Positions 23,001 through 31,798 of a stretch of 64,000 nucleotides of DNA are shown here, in pieces. Made by a program: the position numbers and the translations under genes. The stretch comes from Symsagittifera roscoffensis. Its lineage: Eukaryota; Xenacoelomorpha; Acoela; Convolutidae. How positions within the stretch are numbered: position 1 is the first letter of the stretch; every line of letters begins with the position of its first letter. The notes below the pieces were generated by a model. It was not told where the DNA came from. It worked only from the letters and a program-made list of their open reading frames with translations, and ran no database searches. The stretch is taken from contig NC_087071.1 in assembly GCF_963678635.1 (NCBI RefSeq), positions 2,970,365 through 3,034,364 of the forward strand, given 5' to 3'.

Positions 23001-25237
23001 ATCTTGCATTACCAGACACCTTAAGTCGAAATACACCACCTGAATTACTTACACGAAAAACAACAGTTGAAATACCCAAAAATATAAAATTCTACCTTGC
23101 AGAAAACGAAACATCACCTCGATTAGAATGCAAATATGCAGTAAAAACTGATATTGAACAATCACAAATAAATAATTTACAACATTTCCCACTTTATTTA
23201 GATTGTCAAAATAATCATTATGAAGTTGATTTACTTGGAACATCAACCTTCAAACCAATCCCATATTCTCAATGGATAAAAAATAACACCCAACAAAAAC
23301 GAACAAAACAACACCTACCTAAAAAAGACCATTTTCCACTAAGTGAAAAAGAAGATTTAACTGATAAAATAAATTTATCAGGACCACAAACAAATGATTC
23401 AAAATACACAATAAATCAAGTTTTTGACCTCCATGACCCACTTGATACAATACCCTTATCTAAATTAGAAATCGAAAACATTTTTCTCCCCCCAACAGAA
23501 ACAATTACAATTTCAACACTGAAACAATATCAAAACCTTGACCCAGTAATTAGACAACTGAAATCATGGCACAAATATAAAACTAAACCTATCAAAGCAG
23601 ATTCAACCATTCTAGGAAACAAAACACTCCTCCGATACTTTCGCAAATTTAACAACACAACAATTAACGAAAACACAGACCTTTTAGAGTATAACATGAA
23701 TGAATCTACAGTTCCATGTCTCCCTATAAGTATGATTCTTATAGCTTTTAATATTTCACATACACAAAATATTAAAGGACACTCTGGATCAGAAAAAACA
23801 TATTCAAACTTTATACAAAATTTTTACTTCCCAAATGCACCAATTTGGATAAAAGTACTATGCAATGACTGTATAGTATGTCAACTAAATAAACCTTACC
23901 CAAATCAAAAACAAATAGCACAAAAACAAGATTTTAAAGGACAAAGTTTGTACTTTAATCATCGTATCTCATTTGATACTAAAGGACCAATTTCACCCTC
24001 ATCAGAAGGAAAATCCTACATTATGGTAATTGTTGACGCATTTACACATTATGTAGCACTTAACCCAGTACCACATTGTAACGCTTATTACGCTTACACA
24101 ACACTTTATGAACACTGGATAGCAAAATTCGGACTACCAGAAATTTTAGTTACAGACAACGGTACAGAATTCATAAATAATGAAATTATCACACTATGTC
24201 ATTTATATAACATTAAACACAAACCACGTACATCTCATGCACCTTGGACAAACGGCTTAGTCGAAGGTATGAACCGTTCATTACAAGAATATCTTAGATG
24301 TATCATCAACGGAAATGATACAAAATATACCGAATGGTCAGCAGATGTAAAATTATTTCCCTTAGCATATAATTCACAAATTACGACAACTTTAGGAATG
24401 TCACCATACGAAATGGTTTTTAACCAAAAGCCACGCAAACCAATAATGTTTACAGCAAATTCTCATAAAAACGCACAAGGTTATTGTCAACCAAATAAAG
24501 ACTCAATTTGTTATAACCTCCCATTACATACACACGATGAAGATCATTTTCATCACCCACAAATTCTTAAATTAGCCTCCGGTACACACACCGAATGGAT
24601 TTTAAATAGAGATAAGAAACACAATGAAATTTACCAAAAAATAACGAAAAAGTTATTACAAAGACAAAACATAAATGACCAAATCAATTCACGTTTTACA
24701 CCAGCTTCCGATTTAAAAATTGGAACATTTGTTTTAATACCTAATTTTAATACTCAAAAAGGAATTTCTAAAAAATTACAACCCCTCCGAAAAGGACCCT
24801 ACCAAATAATTGCAAAACCCACTGATGTCACATATAAAATTACCGACTCAAACAAAAAAGAAATCGTTCAGCACCGAAACAACCTATTACCTTATTACCC
24901 AAAAGAATACGCACTCCGCGAATTAACTCAATTATATTCTTTCACAGGATTAAAAATCATTCAAAACGAACCACATCTGAAAAACACAGAACAAAATGAT
25001 AACCCCACCGAAAATCAAAACACAAAACCAACCGCCACCAAAAACAATACACAAAACCATAAAGAATCTCCAAAACCAAGAAAAAATAGAAAAATGACAG
25101 AACAAATAATACCCCAAGAAGAAATAGACAAATCTGAACATAGAAAAACAACAAGACTCCGAAATCAACCACGTAAAAACTACAAAATGTTCATCCCCCA
25201 ATCTAAAATATTAAAAAAAGTAGAATTTAAAAAGTAA
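17015..25237 (+). CDS. gag-pol: Gag-Pol polyprotein, Ty3/Gypsy type (2740 aa)
   Basis: Single uninterrupted frame with no gag/pol frameshift or stop. Residues 1-595 are a long Gln/Asn/Pro-rich extension. About 596-770 resemble a retrotransposon capsid domain. A CX2CX4HX4C zinc knuckle lies at 842-855, followed by an Asn/Arg/Ser/Tyr repeat region to about 1090. An aspartic protease has LIDSGAES (catalytic D1229). Reverse transcriptase has YLDD at 1737-1740. RNase H begins near 1880 (D1886). Integrase has an HHCC finger (H2249, H2256, C2286, C2289) and a D,D35E core (D2321, D2381, E2417). A GPY/F module follows (G2594-P-Y). Protease-RT-RNase H-integrase order identifies Ty3/Gypsy. All catalytic residues are present, so the protein is probably functional. 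The 2740 length is unusually large because of the gag extension and basic repeats. Confidence 0.95.
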   Translation: MSSTHTPGDETPDDDEIFPFIVDADTDRGQHIFCQNLLVNLFEPGISPCKTEFPDVKIKRQIIDHYLKDICNITQQYGIYSIEFTSPNHNNRTYTIQTDDLDLEFSKVFSEYIKSIQYHNSQRANSIFTNEVFAIIYSYISILENEIPLTNVSPTETSKHLKVRHEITLLSSYLNIIKENFTKDDVSQHTKHDLQKILAWFIIDYFTHNIDLIAQARKNFRPQNSNDDTAITEQSDYVWDPEWSHHAFISFPQSISSQAIGTISYIRDYVRVIPLTIDATPLNYNTFLPDTQNNSLNSTVIHNENLNGTRNLTQQDIQTPSHFINEEIVHTTTTQQSISPIRPNLTTQRNTNPSQTQVTLQSTVKPSVAPKYSHMDYQTYRPMTIPSKTRKTFTKNNFADHNYNYTHPSKTNYQPQRNFNQYTKPRNWDNPTAQYNSKNFQPNPPQDRSENYPFFQQNKNKKQTSYQMDYLSSDDDFLQPDIFAPNTQEYRRQGIQRTRTNHRNFSPQSIDAQHQQPIQQQNPINTQSFQPIQQQNPMTAHSYQASQMQNEIPLPYYLQQHEITRNQLSNFSQMPNAAESLQMTMNPYLMGGSSITSNKPLMVFTGTDPEYSVEDYLNAVTANLILNIGPEPINTPLHQNWIHRRTALIQTTLDGAAQKWFSVLPLEIKSNWKRFTQEFSKMFDSERNKQQQRVLCNEIRRLPNETIKQIAVRIETLVRKAYSLNTHDYKNTKMTEILMMTLTPQLRKIAIKKRASHPSSIREPDLDFRKLVDKLEQAEITMKLEETENLKLQYVNKIETTPTNINNIQESETDLVEKITEILNIYEKNPNFKGKPSFKKWCNYCRRYGHSISECRQKQQDSQNKPQKYKEPNKSFYQYMKKDQNLPNKNVYSNNSSGKPLPNNTSYTRNQSPYNSSYRGRSPERRNTQNSSQNHYNRPNSRNNYSRSNSNTQRFVSRSNSQSRNNYYPNNQSRNSSYNRNRNYSYNRNRSYSNNRNQNYPNNRSRNNSYNRSNYNRPNNNYQNRSRNNSQNRHPSYNNRYRNYSQSPHRNNNHYNNSNNRHRSSTPKHQRQINQVQANPETTSDPPGIDDTVTDTLQLNQINCTSSDSESDTENTLAINMIKVENDYESVIYEQPFPSHIYENQSEFLQNYYTTPINSTPTTQETNAKNTTEQPNQNVKTKCLNTNHIYQNIQKEQPKEKIWTIPFLLESPRNKEFQPPDLEIDFLIDSGAESNIINIPTWNEIKTLHPKLTPLETSSKLATAQGSTLINYGKIQLFLLPTRTMEQSKILNKPFKQIFHITDIKYNIIGIPFISKYIPTINILNSKILIKDKYTNTKETSLTFFQRLNKQPPFFSKFYPIYNQQRKHLKPLSGNIYNFSIKQVHQYDKEQNKQKFYMSDFEFKPIHKFFKITISSIKYLKNSNSDIISLHVYNNTPYQVTLPLGLLGYCETNATISPIHEKAYRVNNILQLLDICQSTILNEELSINNIISNENRNTDYFTKTPYFKPTFNISNYTEDQQKFLTMFNFQHSQITQDEFEKLAKQLIKYSSVYATSKFDVGKISSSLHLPLKPDAVFKKQRASKVPIHLHDKVNRLLDILEQYNIISPVNKEEQPKGNTFINPVIILAKGESLKIVLDARYLNSLIDESKCNWPIEPIQVILTKINGKYFTTADMNSAYNQMPLDEQSRRLTQFVIGNQQYEFNRLFYGISIGPAAFSAFMSKIFRPLILKKNAITYLDDVFMQSQTKDEMFKVLEKYHQILQNENLKAAPDKSHFFLTRVKFLGHNIERKTITPLKSRIDAIQKLQPPTNKKKIQEFLGMLNFLSKYVYKMQLYLRPFYNILRQQNNFEWNTEHQARFEEIKKLLTEQISNTIPDPDQPFYAMCDASNFGIGAALLQSHNGTNKMNLISANSRLFTQAELRLSTLMRECTAIIYTLTEYEFLILGSKHPTVLFTDHKPIIFLFTQKSNPNHRVYRFQLILMKFPNLHIVWTAGKNLALPDTLSRNTPPELLTRKTTVEIPKNIKFYLAENETSPRLECKYAVKTDIEQSQINNLQHFPLYLDCQNNHYEVDLLGTSTFKPIPYSQWIKNNTQQKRTKQHLPKKDHFPLSEKEDLTDKINLSGPQTNDSKYTINQVFDLHDPLDTIPLSKLEIENIFLPPTETITISTLKQYQNLDPVIRQLKSWHKYKTKPIKADSTILGNKTLLRYFRKFNNTTINENTDLLEYNMNESTVPCLPISMILIAFNISHTQNIKGHSGSEKTYSNFIQNFYFPNAPIWIKVLCNDCIVCQLNKPYPNQKQIAQKQDFKGQSLYFNHRISFDTKGPISPSSEGKSYIMVIVDAFTHYVALNPVPHCNAYYAYTTLYEHWIAKFGLPEILVTDNGTEFINNEIITLCHLYNIKHKPRTSHAPWTNGLVEGMNRSLQEYLRCIINGNDTKYTEWSADVKLFPLAYNSQITTTLGMSPYEMVFNQKPRKPIMFTANSHKNAQGYCQPNKDSICYNLPLHTHDEDHFHHPQILKLASGTHTEWILNRDKKHNEIYQKITKKLLQRQNINDQINSRFTPASDLKIGTFVLIPNFNTQKGISKKLQPLRKGPYQIIAKPTDVTYKITDSNKKEIVQHRNNLLPYYPKEYALRELTQLYSFTGLKIIQNEPHLKNTEQNDNPTENQNTKPTATKNNTQNHKESPKPRKNRKMTEQIIPQEEIDKSEHRKTTRLRNQPRKNYKMFIPQSKILKKVEFKK

Positions 25238-25838
25238 TTTTAAAATTTTATACTTCACAATCTTGAAACCTCCGTAACATTTTTCATTTCAATTTTTCAA
25301 AATAACATGCTCACAAGTACGCAATAATTCTAGTTCAAAATAGACCAATAGGATTCATCCAATCCGCCACTTTCTCTAACTCAAACTAAGATCAATTAGA
25401 CGAATAATCTAGAACTCCAGGCACATCTCTAACTATAACTTTACAACCTCCAGGTCAAAAATAAGCAAACCACTCCAACTTGACAGCTAAAATAAATATC
25501 ACCATAATACCGTACCCCTCCCTTATCTAATAACCCAAAGATCAACAATATTTCCCCAACTCAGACCACGAATACCCCCAAAACAAATTTGATAACTTAG
25601 CCTAAAGTAACAAAATGAAGATTTTAATTAGCCTAAAGTATAAAAATCTTACCATACCCCGGATCATTTGACAAACAAAAATAAAGAAAAAGACGACCTC
25701 CCAGTCACCATAAAAATTGCCCCCAACAAATTTTTACAAAACTCAACCCACTTGTCAAAAAACTAATAAATAATTCGACCACACTAGAAAATCGCCTCAA
25801 ACAAGCAAAAAATATTCGACCAAGAGATCATTTCTTAA
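25238..25838 (+). other. Spacer between gag-pol and accessory ORFs
   Basis: 600 bp without a credible frame. The word TTAGCCTAAAGTA occurs twice, near 25598 and 25629. It may hold signals for subgenomic RNA production. Confidence 0.5.
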
Positions 25839-26069
25839 ATGCTCTTCTCTCAAACAGTTGCTCAAATACTTATAAATTTTAAACATTTTTTTTCAATACT
25901 TGAAGCCTTTATAATATTTCTTTTTGATATACTTGAATATTTTCTAATAATCCTAATCATTTTTTGTAACATTTTTTTAATTTTCTACACTATACTCGAA
26001 CTATTCCTCCAACTTTCCAAAACCCTTGAATATATCCACAGGTACGATTTTAACAACTTGTCTAAATGA
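25839..26069 (+). CDS. Small hydrophobic ORF a (76 aa)
   Basis: ATG directly after an in-frame TAA. The middle of the predicted protein is almost entirely Phe/Ile/Leu (about residues 22-58, including FLIILIIFCNIFLIFYTI), long enough for one or two membrane spans, with a short polar tail. Its TGA at 26067-26069 overlaps the ATG of the next frame (ATGA). No homologue is recognised; a viroporin-like or membrane-anchored accessory role is possible but unproven. AT-rich sequence can generate such frames by chance, so the coupling to the next ORF is the main support. Confidence 0.45.
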   Translation: MLFSQTVAQILINFKHFFSILEAFIIFLFDILEYFLIILIIFCNIFLIFYTILELFLQLSKTLEYIHRYDFNNLSK

Positions 26070-26254
26070 TACGAACAATTTTCAGTAGAACTGATATTTT
26101 TTTATTGTTTGTAATTTTCATAACATTTTTATCATCCCTCATTTTGACAATATGTAAATGTATAAAGAAAGCAATCATCACATTTGCCCTAGCAACAATT
26201 TTTCTAATTATTTTTTTGGAAGAATATTATAATAAACATAAACCTTCCCACTAA
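26066..26254 (+). CDS. Small hydrophobic ORF b (62 aa)
   Basis: Starts in an ATGA overlap with ORF a. Two hydrophobic segments (about residues 11-29 and 35-51) flank a short CKCIKKA basic loop, a hairpin-like membrane topology, and the tail is charged. It ends TAA at 26252-26254, six nucleotides before the methionine-free frame opens. Function unknown. Confidence 0.45.
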   Translation: MIRTIFSRTDIFLLFVIFITFLSSLILTICKCIKKAIITFALATIFLIIFLEEYYNKHKPSH

Positions 26255-26259
26255 AGTAA

Positions 26260-27396
26260 AAATTCAAAAATCCATCAAAAATTGCTACCCAACAGTCACA
26301 GAATCAGTCTTCACCGACATCATCCCAAGATAATCCAACACCACCTTCAACTACTCAAAATCCTCAAACATCTACACGAATTTCTTTTCAAGACAATCCA
26401 TACACTTTTGAAGAACGGCACGCTCGTTTATCTGAACCACTAGAACCAGTTCAACGACAAGCATCCCTAAGTGAACCAACATACAATCTTTACCCAACAC
26501 TACCACAAGAACTAAGTAGAATACGAAACCTTAGTCAAAACCAAAACACAACAGAAATAAATAGACAAATTATACATCCTCGACGAAATAGAAATTTTCA
26601 AACTCCCCGAGTTCATTTTGATATACCTCAATCCCCATCACAAACCACTCCAGAAAACACCACTGGTATCACACCAGAAACTCCTACACTTTTTTCACAA
26701 CGAAGCACTTCAAGTCTACCTTCAGACTACTTAGGTTCAACACCAACATCTGAACAAGCACGAGAAAATCCTTTTAACCCCCCAAACCTAACATCACGAC
26801 TGCCATATTGGACTACACATTCATTCACACAAGGTGAACCAAATTTAGTCAATGACCCCATAGATATTTCTACGGATACAACAACATCCTCATCACTACC
26901 AGAAACATTATCACTACCATCAACACCATCAATAAGCCAATTTTCACCACCACCCTTTAACTTAAATTTTCCAAATAATCTCGACGCCAGATATCGAGAA
27001 CAATCATCAATAAATATTCCTTTAAGACTAGATTGGAATACATTCACAGCACCTCCACCATTATTTGGACAACATCAAGAAAGTAACCGCCTTCATAACT
27101 GGGCACTTAATAGATTACAATATCGCCAAGATATTCATAACGATATCCGTGATCACAATATTCAAATACTCCAACAAAACAGTTTACAATTAAAGTTTGA
27201 AATCACAGTTAAATTAAACAATATTACACAACATCCCTACCCATTAAATCCACCTAACATAACAGCTCAATCACTACCACCACCGTTTATAACTACTGAA
27301 GTAATATATAAATACGACAGATACACCAAAAACACAATTGGTTACATTACATTTTATAACCCATACTCAGGATTATCATACACATGTATATTCTAA
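26260..27396 (+). CDS. Methionine-free open frame (378 codons plus stop)
   Basis: From the TAA at 26257 to the TAA at 27394-27396 this frame stays open for 378 codons and contains no ATG at all, so ATG-based gene finding misses it. I read it codon by codon. The first 240 or so residues are Pro/Ser/Thr/Gln-rich and look disordered. The last 120 or so are more ordered, with aromatic and charged residues. The 3' end overlaps the env ATG by 13 nt. Random AT-rich sequence would not stay open this long, and composition matches the neighbouring ORFs. It must be expressed by splicing, non-AUG initiation or reinitiation; candidate acceptors (AACAG, TCACAG) occur at 26291-26301. No family recognised. 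Confidence 0.7.
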   Translation, partial: KFKNPSKIATQQSQNQSSPTSSQDNPTPPSTTQNPQTSTRISFQDNPYTFEERHARLSEPLEPVQRQASLSEPTYNLYPTLPQELSRIRNLSQNQNTTEINRQIIHPRRNRNFQTPRVHFDIPQSPSQTTPENTTGITPETPTLFSQRSTSSLPSDYLGSTPTSEQARENPFNPPNLTSRLPYWTTHSFTQGEPNLVNDPIDISTDTTTSSSLPETLSLPSTPSISQFSPPPFNLNFPNNLDARYREQSSINIPLRLDWNTFTAPPPLFGQHQESNRLHNWALNRLQYRQDIHNDIRDHNIQILQQNSLQLKFEITVKLNNITQHPYPLNPPNITAQSLPPPFITTEVIYKYDRYTKNTIGYITFYNPYSGLSYTCIF

Positions 27397-30002
27397 AATT
27401 ATTAATTTTTCTCCAACTCCCTTTTCTAGTAACCTCAAATCAAAACATAAACCCTTCCCCTCGCACAGGACCACAAGATTTATTAGTAACACATTACGAT
27501 TGCGAAGAAAATGAACAAAAAACACTACACAAATATGCAATAAATCAAGTATCACAATGTGAAACAGAACCACAAGCTATAGAAACCACAGATATAATAG
27601 CAACACTCTATTCCAAAGCCCGAGCAACAACAGTTACATGTTATAAATTCACAGCGACATTTTCCGAAAAGAAAGTACATTGTTCACAAGTCTCGAACGG
27701 AAACAAAAACCGACTTGACCATGAATCATTCTATCAAAGTAATATAGAACGTCTTTTACATCTCAATCCCGACGATTGTAAAAATGAATTACTTAGACTA
27801 AACATCACACGAAATAAAAACTCCCAAAGAAAATTAGTTAATTTTCAAGTTTTTTCAGACTCTGTACATCAATCACAACTTGAAAGACACCAAGGACATA
27901 TAAAACTAGACGAAAAATACCCGTATAACGGCGCACACGGACGATTAACCTATGACCTACATGATAAACATTGGATACCACACATTGGTATAAATAACCC
28001 ATCAAACTGCAAAGCAGACACGAAAAATAAAGGATACCAAGAAATAATGTTTTTCGATTGGAAAATACAACTCGAAAAAATACAACTCACACGAGATTTA
28101 TCTGATAATACAATGATCTATCAAGGAATCCGACTACCTTGTAAAAATGATCAAGGATATTGCGACCCTACAACAAGAACACAAGCAACAATTGTTTGGT
28201 TCCCCGAAGATACATGTACAACATTTCAAGTAGCAAAAATACACGCTCGTATGATAAAATTTCACGAAAAATATTTCATACAATCAATTCCTTATGAACA
28301 AGTCCATCCATCACGCAAACTAAGTTCCGATTTTAGAAACATAGACAATATAGAAAATAAATTGACACGTTTTCAAATATATCAAGAAACAGAACTTGCA
28401 TGTAAATACAGGAATCCACTTCACAGAACACAATACTCTGAAATATTAGTTGAATACGAAAAAGGATTCGACATGACCACTGGAAAAGTAAAAATCGACC
28501 CATATGCCACAGTTCATCCTCTAAACGAAGGAACATCCTATATACCAGTTAATTTTGAAAAAAGTAACGGACAACCTGGTGGACATCTAAAACCTTATGA
28601 CACCAGAAGCACACGCTTACAAGAATTATCACTAATGAATACTACATATTTCGGTAATATCCACTATGATATTCATTTGGATATGAAACTAGACTATACA
28701 ATTAGCCGCATTTTTCAAGAAATGTCACTCTCCGAATTAGAAACACTACACCAACTATGCGAATTAGAACGAACACAAATATTACAATCACTTGCACTAG
28801 CAGTATTAAAAATACCCTACGCAGGATACTTATTATCAGGAAATAGATCAAATTTTTTAGACTATGAAGGAAACATCTTATGGTTTTATACTTGTACCAA
28901 AAAAGTATCACCACTATACGTTTTTGAAGATAAACGATGTTATAAAAGAATCCCTATCTTTTATAAGAATAAAGTACATTTCGTGGATACACTTTCACGA
29001 AGAACCTATTTCTGGGATACCGCAGTCCCATGTGGATCAGAAAATAGCCACAATGTAGTACAACTAAACCCTGATGAAAATAAATATTATCTTCTCACTC
29101 CATATCCCACATTAATGCAATCACTCAAAAAATTTTCACCAGAAAGCATTCGCGCTATTGCTCGAAACCCAAATATAGACTTACAATCAATAGGAATCTA
29201 TTCAAAATCAGATATTCAACATCACATTAGAACACAACAATTCCAAGAATTATTAACACAAATGGACACTATACAAAGACAATCAATAGACCAAAATTTA
29301 CGCAAACTTGCAGAAACCGCAGGATTTGCCGATATCTACACACAAGACTATAGCGGATATTTTAAAGACATTAAAGATTATATATATCTAAACGGCGAAA
29401 AATACCGTCCCCAAGATATATCACCAATTAACATTTTTAGCTTTGTTACACTCAAAAATGAGATCCTAGATTTTCTAGGATGGCCCTACTACATCTTAGA
29501 AAAATTGACTATTTTATACGCAATGTTTAACTTTATTGGATTTCTTTTCTCACTTTTAAAAGGAATCTACAACACATGTGCTATACACACACAAGTAAAC
29601 AGACAAGCAAGCGTAGCACGCATACTCTTTGCAGGATTTTTTGGAATCTTTTCTACATCTATAAACAAAATTCTTTTAGACGCACAAATAAAAGAATATA
29701 ACACAAAAATAACAACACGACAAAATACATACGACGAAGAACATAACAATGTCGACACACAGCCAACGGCACCACAATTACCACCCCTACCAAATAACCA
29801 TCCACTATCCCTAGTCCCACGAAATTTTCGAAATTTAGCAATCACACATAATCCAAATTTTCGACTCAATACATCACAAAGTCCCGTCCAACATATAATG
29901 ACACACCAGTCACAAGATGATAATACTTATGAACAAATTATTGAACAACCCCATACCACCGCTTTTCAGTCTCAAAATAATCATTTTTTTAGCCCACGAT
30001 GA
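27384..30002 (+). CDS. env: Env-like membrane glycoprotein (872 aa)
   Basis: Begins with a hydrophobic signal-peptide-like segment (LKLLIFLQLPFLVTS). A Cys-containing ectodomain follows, with NX(S/T) sequons such as NIT, NTT and NRS, then a strongly hydrophobic region near residues 700-730 (LYAMFNFIGFLFSLLKGIY). A second hydrophobic stretch lies near 745-766, before a Pro/Asn-rich cytoplasmic tail. Position after pol and this topology fit a retroviral-type envelope. The Cys spacing loosely recalls class III glycoproteins of invertebrate negative-strand viruses, which several LTR retroelements have captured, but I cannot establish that without a profile search. Its TGA overlaps the next ATG (ATGA at 29999-30002). 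Confidence 0.75.
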   Translation: MYILKLLIFLQLPFLVTSNQNINPSPRTGPQDLLVTHYDCEENEQKTLHKYAINQVSQCETEPQAIETTDIIATLYSKARATTVTCYKFTATFSEKKVHCSQVSNGNKNRLDHESFYQSNIERLLHLNPDDCKNELLRLNITRNKNSQRKLVNFQVFSDSVHQSQLERHQGHIKLDEKYPYNGAHGRLTYDLHDKHWIPHIGINNPSNCKADTKNKGYQEIMFFDWKIQLEKIQLTRDLSDNTMIYQGIRLPCKNDQGYCDPTTRTQATIVWFPEDTCTTFQVAKIHARMIKFHEKYFIQSIPYEQVHPSRKLSSDFRNIDNIENKLTRFQIYQETELACKYRNPLHRTQYSEILVEYEKGFDMTTGKVKIDPYATVHPLNEGTSYIPVNFEKSNGQPGGHLKPYDTRSTRLQELSLMNTTYFGNIHYDIHLDMKLDYTISRIFQEMSLSELETLHQLCELERTQILQSLALAVLKIPYAGYLLSGNRSNFLDYEGNILWFYTCTKKVSPLYVFEDKRCYKRIPIFYKNKVHFVDTLSRRTYFWDTAVPCGSENSHNVVQLNPDENKYYLLTPYPTLMQSLKKFSPESIRAIARNPNIDLQSIGIYSKSDIQHHIRTQQFQELLTQMDTIQRQSIDQNLRKLAETAGFADIYTQDYSGYFKDIKDYIYLNGEKYRPQDISPINIFSFVTLKNEILDFLGWPYYILEKLTILYAMFNFIGFLFSLLKGIYNTCAIHTQVNRQASVARILFAGFFGIFSTSINKILLDAQIKEYNTKITTRQNTYDEEHNNVDTQPTAPQLPPLPNNHPLSLVPRNFRNLAITHNPNFRLNTSQSPVQHIMTHQSQDDNTYEQIIEQPHTTAFQSQNNHFFSPR

Positions 30003-31798
30003 GCCGCCAACTTGGATCACTACACCGATCAAATTCCCACCCAACCAATCTTACCTCCCCAATCCCAATAATACCACTTTTTGCTTTTCCGCCACCCGAT
30101 TTTCCATCTAGCAATGTAACATCAGGCATGAATTCCGACACTAACTCACATATTTCAGTTTTATACTCCATCTCACAGCTAAATAACCCGAATATTGAAA
30201 CCCCCGATGAATTTGCCGACTCAGAACCATCCCCATCCAATAATTTTCATAACCCTTCTAATTTTTCTCAACCTCCTTTTCAACCCATATTGTCCAATAA
30301 CCCTGACCCAATCACTCCGACACCCTCTTATGCTTCCCAAGTTACCCCAACCTACTCCTCATACCAATCTGACCAATCATCTCATTCTCCAGACACCCCC
30401 CGAATCTCCCCAGAGCTAGATAATTTTATTACCCTCCAACAGCAACCCTACCACCTTAACACCCCGACCATAAACCAAATCTCCTCCACTACAATTTCAT
30501 CCAATCCCCCTACACCCTCTTCAAATTATACTGAATCATTAACACCATCATCCACATCCACTATATCTTCACTAAACACTAATAGAGCTTACCGCACTTT
30601 TAAAAGAAAATTCCCCAACCATCCTTTCCCAGCAAAACCAGGAACAGCCCGTGAATACATCAACCACCCCCAGCATACTAACACTAAAGAATTTTTAGCT
30701 ATCACCTTACCCTCGTTTCCACAATACACTTTAAACACCCCTCACGACGCTAACGAAACACGCAACTTTGTAGATGAATACGTTTTAATGCCCACTCTCT
30801 CTTGGACCTCATACTATCATTTCACTAACCCTCTTTGCTTACCTTTATCCAGCACTTCCATCGATATAGAACGAAACAAGGACATGCTATATCAACTCAC
30901 TACACCACTAACCGCTAGACAATTTACTTACGTTGGATATAAAAAATCACTAAAAATACACACTGCACCTAGAGCTAATGAATATACACTAGAATACTAC
31001 GATCACAACATCATTAGAGCTAACCAAGATCAATTCTTAGACGACGATCGCTTCGCTAATCCACAAATCACCGAGAAATTTTTCATCAAGACACCATATA
31101 TATTTACACTAAACATCTTCGACCGCAAGTTTGATCACATTATTTCAGAAGCACTAACAGACACACAAGCATACGAAAGTTTTAAAGAACGCTTCCAAAT
31201 ATTTTCACTAACCTTTCATTTCCTTGCACCACACGAAAGAGATTTACACTGCTCACACGATATTATGTTGCGCACTAAACAAACACATACATACAGTTAC
31301 TATCGTTTCATCCAAAATCACTTTGACCTCCACACACCCTCTAGACAACCACACCATCGTTTCCAATTCATCAATTCAAAATACACTTCACCATATTTCC
31401 TAAATTTCACATATTGTATTAAAGACACTAACCTCCATGGTATTCTTCGTAATTATGACCCCATAACCCAAATGTACATTTTCTGCCCCATCACCAAGAC
31501 CTTCAACGCCGAAGAATCCCGACCCTTCCTTATCCCGCACGAGTTCCTACAACCTATAGAAATCCCAATTTTAGAATTCATCCACAACACTAAATTTAAC
31601 CACAAATTATATAACTTAATCCAAAACACACCTTATGAGTTTGCAGTAGGCACTGAAGAACTAACCACTATTAAGGCACTTCAATTGCTTTGGCCACTGC
31701 TTCAAACTAAAAATATCATCCGCATCTTAGCTAAACTACTAACAACTTCAGAACTAATTCACGACATCTTCCCCCACGGTTTTTTCCCCGACGACTAA
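29999..31798 (+). CDS. Orphan accessory ORF downstream of env (599 aa)
   Basis: Starts in an ATGA overlap with the env stop, suggesting termination-reinitiation. The first 200 residues or so are Ser/Pro/Thr/Asn-rich and probably disordered. The remaining 400 look globular, rich in Phe/Tyr/His, without signal peptide or membrane span. The base composition is more C-rich than in gag-pol. A consensus donor (CAG|GTAAGT) follows the stop by 3 nt. No homologue is recognised; the disordered-then-ordered layout parallels the methionine-free frame upstream of env. Confidence 0.75.
   Translation: MSRQLGSLHRSNSHPTNLTSPIPIIPLFAFPPPDFPSSNVTSGMNSDTNSHISVLYSISQLNNPNIETPDEFADSEPSPSNNFHNPSNFSQPPFQPILSNNPDPITPTPSYASQVTPTYSSYQSDQSSHSPDTPRISPELDNFITLQQQPYHLNTPTINQISSTTISSNPPTPSSNYTESLTPSSTSTISSLNTNRAYRTFKRKFPNHPFPAKPGTAREYINHPQHTNTKEFLAITLPSFPQYTLNTPHDANETRNFVDEYVLMPTLSWTSYYHFTNPLCLPLSSTSIDIERNKDMLYQLTTPLTARQFTYVGYKKSLKIHTAPRANEYTLEYYDHNIIRANQDQFLDDDRFANPQITEKFFIKTPYIFTLNIFDRKFDHIISEALTDTQAYESFKERFQIFSLTFHFLAPHERDLHCSHDIMLRTKQTHTYSYYRFIQNHFDLHTPSRQPHHRFQFINSKYTSPYFLNFTYCIKDTNLHGILRNYDPITQMYIFCPITKTFNAEESRPFLIPHEFLQPIEIPILEFIHNTKFNHKLYNLIQNTPYEFAVGTEELTTIKALQLLWPLLQTKNIIRILAKLLTTSELIHDIFPHGFFPDD

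Noticed and set aside
26254-26260. Ribosomal frameshift from hydrophobic ORF b into the methionine-free frame
   Set aside because: ORF b stops at 26254 and the target frame has its own stop at 26257, so no shared open stretch exists for a shift.
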